Shown piece by piece: positions 22,555-33,705 of a stretch of DNA of 64,000 nucleotides. Positions within the stretch are counted from its first letter, which is position 1; each line of letters starts with the position of its first letter. The stretch spans positions 51,568 through 115,567 of the forward strand of contig WNNJ02003115.1 in NCBI GenBank assembly GCA_012934845.2, given 5' to 3'. The translations under genes and the position numbers were made by a program. The notes below the pieces were generated by a model. It searched no databases and was not told the origin of the DNA. It was given only the letters and a program-made list of their open reading frames with translations. The stretch comes from Pomphorhynchus laevis. Taxonomy: Eukaryota > Acanthocephala > Palaeacanthocephala > Echinorhynchida > Pomphorhynchidae.

Positions 22555-25500
22555 TTATATAATATTGTATACATCCGGAATGCCATGATCGTTAATCCAC
22601 TGACGAAGTTGAACTTTAAATTGAGAGAAGTCCTTGGTACATGCTATTTCTCCTGACAACGTGTTCCAGGCGTTTAATGCTCGATGTGAGAGCCTAGCCA
22701 AACTCACTACTTTACTGTGGGGAAACTTAAATAGTTTCAACGGGTGGCCACGACGTCTGAAGAACAAACTTTAACATAGCACGAGGAAAACCCATCTATC
22801 CCATTAACCATTCGCCATAATGCAACAAGGTCTAGGTAATATAGCCTCTGACCCAAAGATGGTATCTTTAGAAATTCAAGCCGCTCACGATATGAATATG
22901 ATCCATCCATACACATTCGAGAACCTCTACGAAGGATTGACTCTAGTCTATTGAACTCTTTCTTAGTGAATGGAAAAACTGCTTGCACGCAGTACTCTAT
23001 ATGCAGGCGAACAATAGCGCAGTAAAGCCGTTTGAAGACGTATGGATTAATATGATTAAATGCATTTTTGACGCAGTACATAGCTCGCAAAGCCTTGCTA
23101 TAGGCAAACTCTGTATTTGATCGAGATTTCAATGTCCTATGCACCATGACACCCAGATCCCTATACTCCATTACGACATTAAGAATTGAAGTTCCTAGGC
23201 GAAAACGACGGTCATCGCAACGCCTTCCTAATTTCATGTGGCCGCATTTGTCAACATCGATATTCATACCAGTAGCCTCACTCCATTGGTATATTTCATT
23301 AAGGTCTTCCTGCAGGGAAATGCCAAGCGGATTAATATCATCTACAGACCATAGTTTGAGGTCGTCAGCAAAAGCAAGAAAGGGACTCTGAATCGGCAGC
23401 AACAAATCGTTAAGGAACACAATAAACAGTAGAGGTCCTAGTACGGTACCCTGCGAAACATCACAGTAAACGCGTCTGGGAGTGGAAAGATGGGTGCCAA
23501 CTCTCACCCTAAAGAATCGATAACGTAGGAAATCTTGAATCCACTTACACAACATTACAGGAATGCCGTAGTTAAATAGTAATGCTACCAAGCTCTCATG
23601 CGGCACCCGATCGAATTTTCTTGAAAAGTCAATGAATACCACATTTATTGATTGGCCGCGACTGACCGCCTCAACCCACATTTCGCGTGAAGTCAATAAG
23701 TTTGTTAAGCAGGAACGACCAGGGAGGAAACCGTGTTAAGAAGACGACATTATTCCGAGTTCCCTCAAGTGATGCCTGATCCGGGTGGCGATCAACTTTT
23801 CAAGCACTTTGCATAGAGAACTAGTCAGGCTGATTGGTCTATAGTCAGTACAAGCCGTTGCAATGGTTTTCTTTGGGATCGGAACTACGATGGCAGTTTT
23901 CCAGACTTCAGGAACACATCCACTGGTCAAACTGTTCTCAAAAATAGCAAGAAGGGAAGGAGCCAAATATCTAGATAAATTCTTCAAGAGAAACGGAGAA
24001 ATGCCATCAGGGCCAGTAGAGCTAAATGGGTCGAGCTGATCAAGCTGACTTACAATCTCACTAATCGTTACTGGAAGAAAACGCGAAGATTGCTCTAATG
24101 CTACACCATGCGAAGTGATAGAAGCTCTATGTGAATTATTTGCGGTAGCGAAAAAGACGTATCAAGGCATTCCACAATACCACTCTGAGAAGTTATCATA
24201 CATCCCTCCGCATTAAGGGCATACTTGATTTCTGTGTTAAGGGTTCTGTTGCGACGAACATAAGCCCAGAATAGTTTTGGATTTCGTGTTACATTATTAG
24301 CGATAGACGATTCGAGTGCACATCGTTTTGTTGCTTTCACTCTAGTACAAAGATTTCGAACATATTTATATCTGGCAGAGAAACTAGAGTCAGAACGCTG
24401 AAGCTTCCATAAACAATTTCTTGAACTTATTAGTTGTCTGACGTTGGAATCTATCCATGCAGGTGACTTAGCAGCATAAGAGGATTCGCGCATAGGGGCA
24501 AGAATATCAGATAATTTATGTAGGTAATCAGTGATCATATTCAATGATAGCTTGTCCGTGTTCATGAAAGTACACGGGAATTGGTTGTAAACTCTCAAAA
24601 CATCTTATCTTCTCACTTTCGACCAATGACGTTTGGAAGTTTTTGAGCAAGGTGGACAGAATCTGGAATAAGGGACAGCCGTCAAGGAGAGCAAGCAGTG
24701 GTCACTACTTCCTAAAGGAGGGAGATGATCAACTTTGATTATGTCTTCTACATATCTGGAAAACACCAGATCAAGTACCGAATCCGATCTCGAAGTTAAG
24801 CAAGTTGGTTCTTGTACGTGCTGAATCAGCATGAGTTCCTCAGCTAGGAAGTCAGATATTTCCCTTTCCGTGGAACTACCATCAGAAAAGACATAGTCTG
24901 ACCATCTAGATCGTGGAAGATTAAAATCGCCCAAAAGAATAAAGTGAGGGGAGGAACATACCGATTGTAAAATAAGTTTTAGTTGATCAGTGTCTGCAAT
25001 TACTGACGGAGATCGATACACGACGCAAAAATTTATACTGGTCGCTGAGGGATCGATACGGAAGCAGAGTCTCAAACGAGCAAAAGGGTCACACATATTC
25101 AACACCTCAGATACGAGGAAATTTTCTCTGACATATGCGGCGACACCGCCACCTCGCCTACCTGATATCCTGTCGCTTCGTAGAAGGCGAAATTCAAGAA
25201 TGTTCACAGTGGTATCGACAATATATTGATGCAACCAGGATTCAGCAACGCAGAAGATGTCATACGAATGAGAAAGCATGTGATACTTCAACTCCACAAT
25301 TTGAGCATGCAAACTACGAAGATTAGAATACCCAATCGATAAATAGCGTGTGGGTTGTGGTAAGGGATTACTAGAAACGGTGAATAATTTGTTGAATGAA
25401 ACTAAGTGTCTCAGATCAGAATTGAAACTAACGCTATCCAAGAGTTGCGATGAATAACTGTTGAAACTACCTTTTCCAGACGAACTAGCAAGATTTGAAC

Positions 25501-25588
25501 TGGATACTGCTAAGTGACGCTGTTGATCGTTATGGGATTTCAACGAACTACTGGGCGCCACCTGACAACCTGAAAATTTCGAATGCAT
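22555..25588 (-). pseudogene. LINE D ORF2 (endonuclease and reverse transcriptase), few breaks
   Basis: Endonuclease in the 327-codon frame 25588-24605: NLRSLHAQ, CVAESWLHQ, RGGGVAAYVR, FILLGDFNLPRSRW and LGSSDHCLL carry the expected catalytic Asn, Glu, Asp and His residues. A linker frame follows (24598-24101, with FWAYVRRNRT). RT: IVVPIPKKT and DYRPISLTSSLCKVLEKL (23987-23736), then VVFIDFSRKFDRVPHESL, VSQGTVLGPLLF and FLAFADDLKLW (23696-22737). The C-terminal domain runs to 22555. Stops fall near 24600, 24100, 23735 and 22740. The PQG turn reads SQG. The protein would nick target DNA and copy its own RNA. Confidence 0.85.
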
Positions 25589-26640
25589 AAGTTCGTTTCA
25601 CCTTCAGATAGCCGGTTTCGTAATTCTGTTTTTGCTTCTTTCAACTTTAAACGATCTTCGAGACTCAGATCCTTAAGAATACGATGTGGATAATCTTTAA
25701 GTCGAAAACCACGTTTGAGCAAAAGGTCTGCATGTTTTGCGGAAGATAATACAACTTTCAACAATCTTGGTTTCTCTACCACCTTTTTTCCAAGTCGAAA
25801 CAACTTTGTAACCTTCAGAGTAGAAGCTAGCTTCTCATCACCTTCTAAGAATAACTGACAGAACACAGTACGGAGGCTGGACACATCGTCATTCATACGT
25901 GTTTGTGAGTTGCTGGCCTTTGATTCAGGGATACCACTAAATAGGATATTGCAAGACCTATCTGGATGCGAACGGTAGTTTGTAGAAGGAGCGTTGTCCA
26001 AAGAAATGCTCTGACCATTTGAAGGTAAATAATTTCCTGATTTATTCTTATTTTTGGCCTTCTGTTTTCTATCGATGGCCCCACTCGAATCGCTACCTCT
26101 GATTTCACCCAATTGATGGTCTGTCGATCCAGCGTTTCGTGTAGGTTGCAATAGGGAGTTGCGCCATACCCTTCCTTTGTTTACAGCTGGTGTAGTTTGT
26201 TCAACATGAATGACCGATTTTTCTTTGTCCTGAAAGGATGACAGCATTTGAAGTTCGGCATTTGAAGTATTATCGTGCTGATGCGTAGATGACAGTGAAA
26301 GTAATTCAATCCGCGGTTCACATAGGACAGGAGTTGAACTGTCATCTAATGGCAGCTTAACGACAGAATTAACGGTACAGGTGTTTATCGAAGTTTGATG
26401 GTCCGTACTGTCTTGAGAGACACAAACGTCATTTAAGTTGATTGTTAACGATATATCACGACAATTCACATCACAAACCATATCTTGCACTAGTTTCATT
26501 TGGAGGGCCGAAATCATTGTAGCAGAACAAAAGCCGCAATAAAAGTCCTTGCTATTGAGTGACGACTCGGTATTTAAAGGAATGTCGACAATAGAACACA
26601 CTTAACAGCCTTTATTGCAGCATTCGACCTCTAGCCGCTT
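25540..26640 (-). pseudogene. LINE D ORF1 (PHD-like and RRM-like RNA-binding protein)
   Basis: An open frame of 353 codons runs from 26601 to 25540 but lacks a proper start. Reading further upstream gives LEVECCNKGC, then an in-frame TAA at 26604-26602, then VCSIVDIPLN and FYCGFCSATM. The first Cys pair of the PHD-like motif is thus cut off by one stop. The middle is polar and disordered. The C-terminal third is the RRM-like domain (NILFSGIPES, VTKLFRLGKKVVEKPRLLKV, HRILKDLSLEDRLKLKEAK), typical of CR1/L1-type ORF1 proteins that bind element RNA. The frame overlaps the start of ORF2. Confidence 0.8.
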
Positions 26641-26830
26641 ATACGCATTACGATGTTGCGTGATATGTATAGTGTTTGACGCTCTCTTCGAATTTGCTTT
26701 CTTAATTGTGAAATATATTGTAAGATGTTTGTAAGATTATATTTACAGATTGTAAGATGTTTGTAATTGTATTTACTTTAGATTGTATGTTATTTTATCT
26801 CAAATGTAAGAACTTAATATAACCAAGATA

Positions 26831-26926
26831 AATGCGCCACTGTTCGTCCTGTCCTCAAAAAGCAATCTCTCAACCCCTCACTAGCATCTTCGTACCGTCT
26901 ATCTCACTTTTCCCAACCCTCTCTAA
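26831..26926 (+). mobile_element. 96-bp internal fragment of LINE family A
   Basis: Matches 35191-35286 of the intact copy (GCGCCACTGTTCGTCCT through CCCAACCCTCTCTAA) with few differences. It is bounded on both sides by unrelated DNA and has neither end of the element. An internal scrap like this is more easily explained by DNA repair capture than by target-primed insertion. The surrounding 26.70-27.11 kb shows no gene. Confidence 0.75.
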
Positions 26927-27116
26927 GTATGCTAGGGAGGATTACTTTTAATGGTGCAAAAAGGACACTAAAAATCTTGCTTACTAGGTGGTGTTGTATC
27001 CTCAGTAAGTTTAAGATCAAATACGTAAACAGTTAAAACAGCCATTTGCACTAATAAATTATGTGAAAAAATAATAAAATAATAATTTAAGAGGAATTGG
27101 TTCAGGTGCGGTTATA

Positions 27117-27725
27117 TATTTTTTAGCCATAAGGCTATTTTGTCTGATCACAGTTTGAAAAAAGATATGAAACTAAAAAAATAAGAAAGGAAGAAAAAGA
27201 AATTAACAAGCAAAAAAGAACAAATCACTGCAAATATGTCCATGAATCGTTTCTCGTATTCTTGATGATCCATGTCTTTAATAATTTTTTGATCAAATAT
27301 AAACTCCTGGCGGAAGCAATTTTCTCAGGCAGATAATTCCACATATAAAGTACGTAGTGCGACAGTCTCCAGCATTTTGAATACCTACCATGCCTTGCTT
27401 TATAGACAGTGTTGCAGTGATCTCTCAAAATTGATGGACATAATGTGAGCGAACCACTCGGATAACCGTCCAACCGGTGTACAAGTGCATACATTCCTAT
27501 TAAGTCAAGAAACAAAAATCGTGATGACATCGGTTGAATTCTTAGCAAATCTAATCGAGATGCGTAATCCACTCTCGCATTCGAACATAAACGAGAACCT
27601 CGCCTTAGGACTGACTCAATATCTGTCCTTTCTTGTTTGGTGACCGGGAAAGAAGCCTGAATTGCATACTTTAAATGCGGACGAACCAACGTGTTAAACA
27701 AATTTCTAAAGACATTATTGGGTTT
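27117..27725 (-). pseudogene. LINE H, 5'-truncated CR1-like C-terminus
   Basis: One open frame of 158 codons (27701-27225) carries the RT C-terminal domain (RPHLKYAIQASFPVTK, VLRRGSRLCSN, LRIQPMSSRFLFLDL), closely related to LINE D (IVRLHIEYCVQAVFP). The 5' end is truncated at about 27725. The tail has the TAGCC-TTAT-GGCTA hairpin (27124-27137) and TGATCAG. It is too short to function. Confidence 0.8.
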
Positions 27726-28950
27726 TATTTTTTAGGTTGAATTTGTGAACGTTGCACTTTAATATAGAGGCACGTTCATTTGATTGAAGTTAGGCGAATT
27801 AATTTATATATAACCAGTATTGAACATCAATTTTTTGTAATATAATCTTATCTCCGGTGATAGCAGCCGCTATCAAAAATTTGACATTTAATAATATTTT
27901 CTTACACTCTTATTTGTAAATATTTTAAAAAAGTATTTTTTTCTATATTAACATATTTATATTCAAAATTTGTTTTTATATAAAATTAATTGAATAGTTA
28001 ATAGAACTAAGAAAAATTACAGATTTATTGAAAAATTTGCATTTAAACAAATACTGCAGTTACCATAATTAAAAAACCCATATTAAAAATGCAGCATATA
28101 TTATTAATTAATATATTATTATACATTATTAATTGTTTAATAAAAACTGAATACAATTAATTTTGAGGTTACATAATCAATAACCTTTTATGAACACATT
28201 TGCCACCATACAATGATATAAGTTTAATTGAAAAATATGTAATTGTTTTAATTTTTTACTATTAATTATTATATTAATATTATTATATTAGTCAATATAT
28301 GTCAAATTATTAGGAAAACGAAAAAATCGTACTCGAAAACAAAATTATTTACATTTTAAATAAAACACATTTTTTAAGAATTAAACCTCGTGTAGCGAAT
28401 ACACAGATACTGTTTTTCACCAATGTCGTCGTTACTTTCTGCCGTAGTATTCTGATGTTTTCGCTTACGGAAGATTGCTACGTACAGTTGATTTTGTAGC
28501 GATCCACAATTTTTCAGCTTCAGATCAAATTGATCTTGGCGTCGATATTATAATCAGATAATACGTTCCTTGTTCTATTTCTAGTATTCTTTACCATATT
28601 TGCGTAATTACGGCGTTGATGATACTTACTACAATATTAAGGTTTCTTGTTAGTATGAGACGGTGCTAAATGATTGTATAAAAATATCCAAAAAGGATCG
28701 TACCATGCTTTCACCAAACAACCCTGGGTAAAACATTAGAACGAGATTGATCATCTTTACAAATCGTTACTTAAACGTAATATTTTTGGGTATTTGTAAA
28801 TTAAAATATAATATTATTAATATTTGCCGCGAGTAATATTTGAACAATTTTGTTTTCAATTATGTAAATATGTATCTTTTGCTTTAAGCCCCAATCCGAG
28901 AGGTTGCAGTGGGCATTAATAACTTATCAGCTTATAATATTATTATTTAT
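27726..28950. other. AT-rich spacer between LINE H and LINE E
   Basis: No convincing gene. A somewhat GC-richer island at 28380-28700 reads ENIRILRQKVTTTL and NYANMVKNTRNRTRN on the minus strand between stops; this might be an old retroelement tail but I cannot assign it. Confidence 0.35.
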
Positions 28951-31900
28951 GACAAGACTTTTACACATAAAAGAGTCATTTTGTCTGATCACAATATTAA
29001 GAAAAGAAAAAAAGTAGTTCAGCAATAATAAATTGTCACATATAGTTATATATTTCCTGCAAATAATCTTCTCTTTTTATCCACATGCTCAGCGCATTCT
29101 GGAAAGATTTGTACTGTGCCATAGACACGATCGAATTCGGCAATCGGTTCCATAGGTTTACCGCTCTGTGAGATAATCGCAAGTATCTATGACATTTCTT
29201 GTGTGATTGCACAACAACTGATAAAGAGTGCCCTCTGTGGCTCGGGCGATCATTTAGAATAACGGATTTCGATGGATAACCAGGAAAGACATGGATCATT
29301 CGCCATAACTGTAATAAATCATTGTACACATATCTCTTGTAAACTGAAGTAATATTTAGTTGGCTTTGTCTATCACAGTAGGCGATGTTCCGAAGACCAG
29401 AACATAGCTTGGAAAATCGGCGAAGAATCTTTTCTAATTGGTTTATTTCACCACGCGTAGAAGGAAAAGTCGCCGGCGAAGCATAATCAATGATTGGTCT
29501 GATCAACGCCTTATATAATAGTGAGAACTGAGACGGTGGAAGCGAACTAAAGGTATTTTTGATCATGTAAATAATTTTTCTCGACGTGTTGCATATATTT
29601 TCAGTATTGAGGCCTGTTTTAAACGAATTCTGAACAATTATCCCAAGATCTTTTGTATACGAATTTGTGGGAATAATCTTACCGCAAACAGAATAATCAT
29701 TTGGTAAATCACTACGACCAAATCTGAGGTGGACACATTTAGTAATGTTAATCATGATTCCGGTCTGTTCGCTCCACCTATTAACCATATTTATGTCATC
29801 TTGTAAGTGTTCATATCGGCATGGCATGTTATGACATTCCATATTTTAAGATCATCCGCGAATGCTAATTTTTTACATTTTAGAGAGCGTAGCAAACTAT
29901 TCAGAAATATGACGAATAATAATGGACCCAACACCGATCCCTGAGGAACACCCATTGATAAATTTGACGGTCTAGATAGACAATTTCCAAGTCGAACTCT
30001 GAAATAACGATCAGATAGGAAAGCGTGAATCCATCGAATAATAGGAATTTCAATTCCGTAATCTGCAAGAGCCTTAATCAACATATTGTGGGGAATCCTA
30101 TCAAAGGCCCGACTGAAGTGGAAGTACACGACATCAACTGCATTACCCTGCGCAACTGCATCAACCCATGCTTCGCGTGCACATAAAAGATTAGACATGC
30201 AAGAACGTCCAGGACGAAAACCATGTTGCAAATTATCTAACAAGTTCGATGATTCAAGATAGGATAGTAATCGCCGATACAATATGCGCTCTAACATCTT
30301 ACATACGACACTTGTAAGGCTTATTGCTCAATAATTTTCAGGATTGTGACGATCTCCTTTTTTGTGGACTGGCACTACAGTGGCAATTTTCCAATCTAAC
30401 GGTAGAATTGACTTAGCTAGTTATAGTTGAAACAAATAAGCTAACGGTGAAGCAATAAATGTAGATAATATCTTTAGTATCTGGGGATGTAATCCATCCG
30501 GACCAGTTGATGAATGTCGTAAAGAATTTAACTCACTATATACCTCCTCGGTAGTAACATCAAAATAACTTCGTGAATGGCTTACACGAGATTGCTGGTT
30601 AATTTCTGTGTTATTAGTTACGAGTTGAAAAGTCGACGGAAACGTGTCGGCTACATCTTGAGGCGATGTGATAAAGTTATCATTAATACGAAGAGACGAA
30701 ATCGCAGGAGGAATTGTCCTATTTCTACGTATGTGAGCCCAAAATCGTTTTGGTGCACTATGAAAGTCCGCAGCTATTGTCATTTCGTAGTTAAATTTTT
30801 TGCGTTTTTTAAGCTTTTCGAAAACGTTACGACAATTGACGTATTCCTGTCGATAAGTATTGTCCTTGCAGCTTAATTTAAACAGTCGGTTTCTTCGTCT
30901 TAGTTCTGATTTAAGTTCTCTATTAAACCACGGAGGATTCACTTTTTTATTTTTATGCACGATCTTGGTAGGAACGTATTTTTCTATTATTTCACACATT
31001 GCTGAACGGAAAACCTTCCAACAATCTTCAGCGTCGTCGCTAGCGCCTACAAAGTTCATAGTCGATGCTGCTTGAAGAATTTTACACTGATTCGCACGAT
31101 ACCAACAATGCTTGAAGATTTTAGTTACGACTTCGTCAATAATATTATTTGAAATCCCTGAGAAGTGAAAAAGCAATACACAATGATCACTAACTCCTAT
31201 GGGTGCTTCATGCATAATGTCACGCACATCTGTTAATGATTTAGATAAAATTAAATCCAACAAAGAACTTTGATCATTCATAATCCTAGTTGGTGCTGAT
31301 ACATGCTGAACAAGAAGTAGGCTATCTAACAGAAAATTCCACAATTCATGCTCTAGTTTACTAGATGTTATTCCTGAATGATGATCATCACATATTGATG
31401 CTGGAAATATTGAAGTCTCCTAAACAGAGGAATCGGTCACCCATCGCTGCATTTGTCAAAATATCTGAGAATTTCTGAGTGAGAACGAAGCTACATGGAT
31501 ATCTATAACATAGTGCGATAGTAACTTTATTTCTTGCATGGGATAGACTCGCAACCATCAGTTCACAAGTACCATATGTGTCAGTATAACATTCAAAATC
31601 GTCAATACATATACATTGATCGACATAAAGTGCAACACCGCCCCTAGTCGTACTTTACGATAAATCCTGATGATAGAATACCCATCCACAGCTACCATAC
31701 TATCAGCAATATCATGATGGAGCCAAGTTTCGGTAACTGCAATTATTTGAGGTTTATATGTAAAGAATCTGTTCCGAAATTCGTCAATCTTCGATACTAT
31801 ACTACGAATATTTGTATAAGCGACGTTAATAATTGGAGTTGAACATTTACTGGTTCTTGAGTTTATAGATAGTCCAGTAGGAAATATATCTAACGAGGAT

Positions 31901-32240
31901 GGATCAATACCTAAGCAATTAACGGACCGATTGGATTCCAACGTACAAATGGCTTTCTTCGAACCACACGAAAATTTCTTATTGTCAAGTCCTTTTCACC
32001 TTAAGCATTCCTGGTCTTTAGCTCTTCCCAAGCTTGATGTCGTATCTTACGATCTTGAATGCTGAGATCCTTAAAGATTTTAGTAGTTTGACCTTTTAAT
32101 TTATACCCTCTGCGTAAGATCTCGTTAACATTGTCGGACGATTTACATACCACTTTCAATAAGCGTGGACGTTGTTCATTTTTCTTACCTAACCTGAACA
32201 ATGATTTCACTAAAAGTTTGAGATAAAATAACATACAATT
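28951..32240 (-). pseudogene. LINE E, 3' part (ORF1 end, ORF2, tail)
   Basis: In minus-strand order: the ORF1 RRM-like end (VKSLFRLGKKNEQRPRLLKV and FKDLSIQDRKIR, 32234-32001), the endonuclease N-part (TNIRSIVSKIDEFRN and AVTETWLHHDIAD, 31941-31670) and C-part (IGVSDHCVLLF, about 31195). Then a linker with FWAHIRRNRT, RT with LERILYRRLLSYLE, DVVYFHFSRAFDRIPHNML, GVPQGSVLGPLLFVIFLNS and KLAFADDLKIW (30297-29860), and the C-terminal domain to 29036. The tail has a GAC..GTC hairpin at 28956-28977. The first catalytic Asp position reads His (YFHFSRAFD), so the RT is probably dead even apart from frameshifts. The 5' end of ORF1 lies at 36.66-37.37 kb, across the A5 insertion. Confidence 0.85.
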
Positions 32241-32354
32241 ATTCCTGTCAGTTCCAGATTATTCCTGTCAGTTCCAGATTATTCCTGTCAGTTCCAGATT
32301 ATTCCTGTCAGTTCCAGATTATTCCTGTCAGTTCCGCTCGCTACGCTCGCGGAT
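32241..32354 (+). repeat. five 20-bp repeats and GC-rich leader at the A5 5' end
   Basis: ATTCCTGTCAGTTCCAGATT is repeated exactly four times (32241-32320) and a fifth time partially, running into CCGCTCGCTACGCTCGCGGAT. The 40 nt at 32315-32354 match 36 of 40 bases of the minus strand at 45330-45291, in front of the CXC-like gene. It lies directly upstream of the ORF1 start (32381), so it may be promoter or 5' leader sequence that was iterated during reverse transcription. Confidence 0.8.
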
Positions 32355-32380
32355 TGAGCTCAATCTATCGATAAAAGGTC

Positions 32381-33705
32381 ATGCCTAAAAAAGCGCGATC
32401 TCAGATCCCTGTTCCTGATCAACAATCTTCCACATCTGAATGCAATGATGGTTATATCAGCTTTGAAGTTGGATGCGATTCCAAAGATTGCGATGTATGG
32501 ACACTTGTTCGTGTTAAAATATCCGACCACTCGGTGTATAAACGTAAACATTTCACTTGCGGTTTTTGTACATCAGTACGACTACTACACTTATCCTGCT
32601 CATCTACTCCTGTATCACACACGACCACTCAGACCAATGCTGTTTTAGATGTTTCCCTCGCATCAACACCTGACTTCGCATCATATAATCCCATTATTGA
32701 ACCTACTCTCTCACACACTCCTCGTTCAACTACGTATCAAACTTCCATTAATCTTTCTCATTCTAACAATGCTAACGGTAAAGCTTTTCATCTCGTACCT
32801 CCTCTTTCCTATTCCTCCCCCAATCTAAATAAATCTCAAACTTCTTTATTCTCCTCACGTACTCCTTACTCGACCTCTCCTGTATCACCTCTCAATAATT
32901 TACACCCTTCCATCAAAATCATTTCCAGTAACATTTCCGATCAACTGATTCAACACTCCATTCCTGTCACTCATGCCCCAACCTATTTTAATTCTCCTTA
33001 CTCTACCTCCACGTAACACCTCCAAATAATTCACATCCTTCATTTAAAATTATATCCAGTCACATCTCTGATCAACCGATTCAACACCCCGCTCCTGTCA
33101 CACTTGCTCCAACCAATATTAATTCTTTATCAAGCACCCCTGTCATTTCCACTTCTATCTGCTCATCTACCTCGACTCCAACCAGCTCTGTCCGTCCACC
33201 ACTTCCACGAAATCGTTTTCCTTCGCGCGATCGCTGTATAATCATATCAAACTTAAAGCTTTCCGAATCTGATTCTCCACAATCTCGCCTCGATGATGAT
33301 GTATCTGCTTTCAGGTCTATCCTAGCAACCATTCTTCCTGATGATAACCCATCACTCTTCAATAATATCGCTCCTGTATCCTTTATTCGTTTAAACAAAT
33401 CCACTAAATCAAATCATCTCAGTCCTCCACTCTTAAAAATCGTTTTCCGACATAGTTCACATGCCTCTTCGGTACTCTCCCAACGTTTTAAACTTCTTAC
33501 CACTTCATCTACTTGCCGTATCTTTCCTGACCGCTCCCCTTCTGATATTGCCCAGCTCAATTTAGCTCGCATTGAAAAACATCGACGTGAAACAAACGGC
33601 GAGTCATCCTTATCTATACGTAAAATCAACGGAAATTTTCACGTTCTTCACACAAGGCCAAAAATTCGATGGCGTCCCATCTCTCCCCCTTGTCTTCTTC
33701 GCTAG
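32381..33705 (+). pseudogene. LINE A5 ORF1, one frameshift
   Basis: ATG at 32381 begins a 211-codon frame. Residues about 30-65 hold the PHD-like motif (VGCDSKDCDVWTLV, FTCGFCTS), followed by a Ser/Thr/Pro-rich linker. It hits TAA at 33014-33016. Coding continues in another frame to TAG at 33703-33705 with the RRM-like domain (RCIIISNLKLSE, VSFIRLNKSTKSN, PPLLKIVFRHSS, FPDRSPSDIAQLNLARIEKH). The shift must lie between about 32990 and 33016. The second frame overlaps the ORF2 start by 37 nt. Because ORF2 is intact, this single frameshift is the only obvious lesion; it might also be a programmed event, but I see no slippery signal. Confidence 0.8.

Larger units (their letters stand above)
22484..26700 (-). 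mobile_element. LINE D, CR1-like, nearly full length
   Basis: A minus-strand LINE of about 4.2 kb with ORF1 (26640-25540), ORF2 (25588-22555) and a hairpin 3' end. ORF1 and ORF2 overlap by about 50 nt in different frames. It has only a handful of stops, which suggests a younger insertion than its neighbours. It is distinct from family A/B, and closer to E and H by ORF1 and 3' tail. Confidence 0.85.

Noticed and set aside
23146-23391. Plus-strand frames opposite LINE D
   Set aside because: Shadows of the RT frame, which carries all recognisable motifs.
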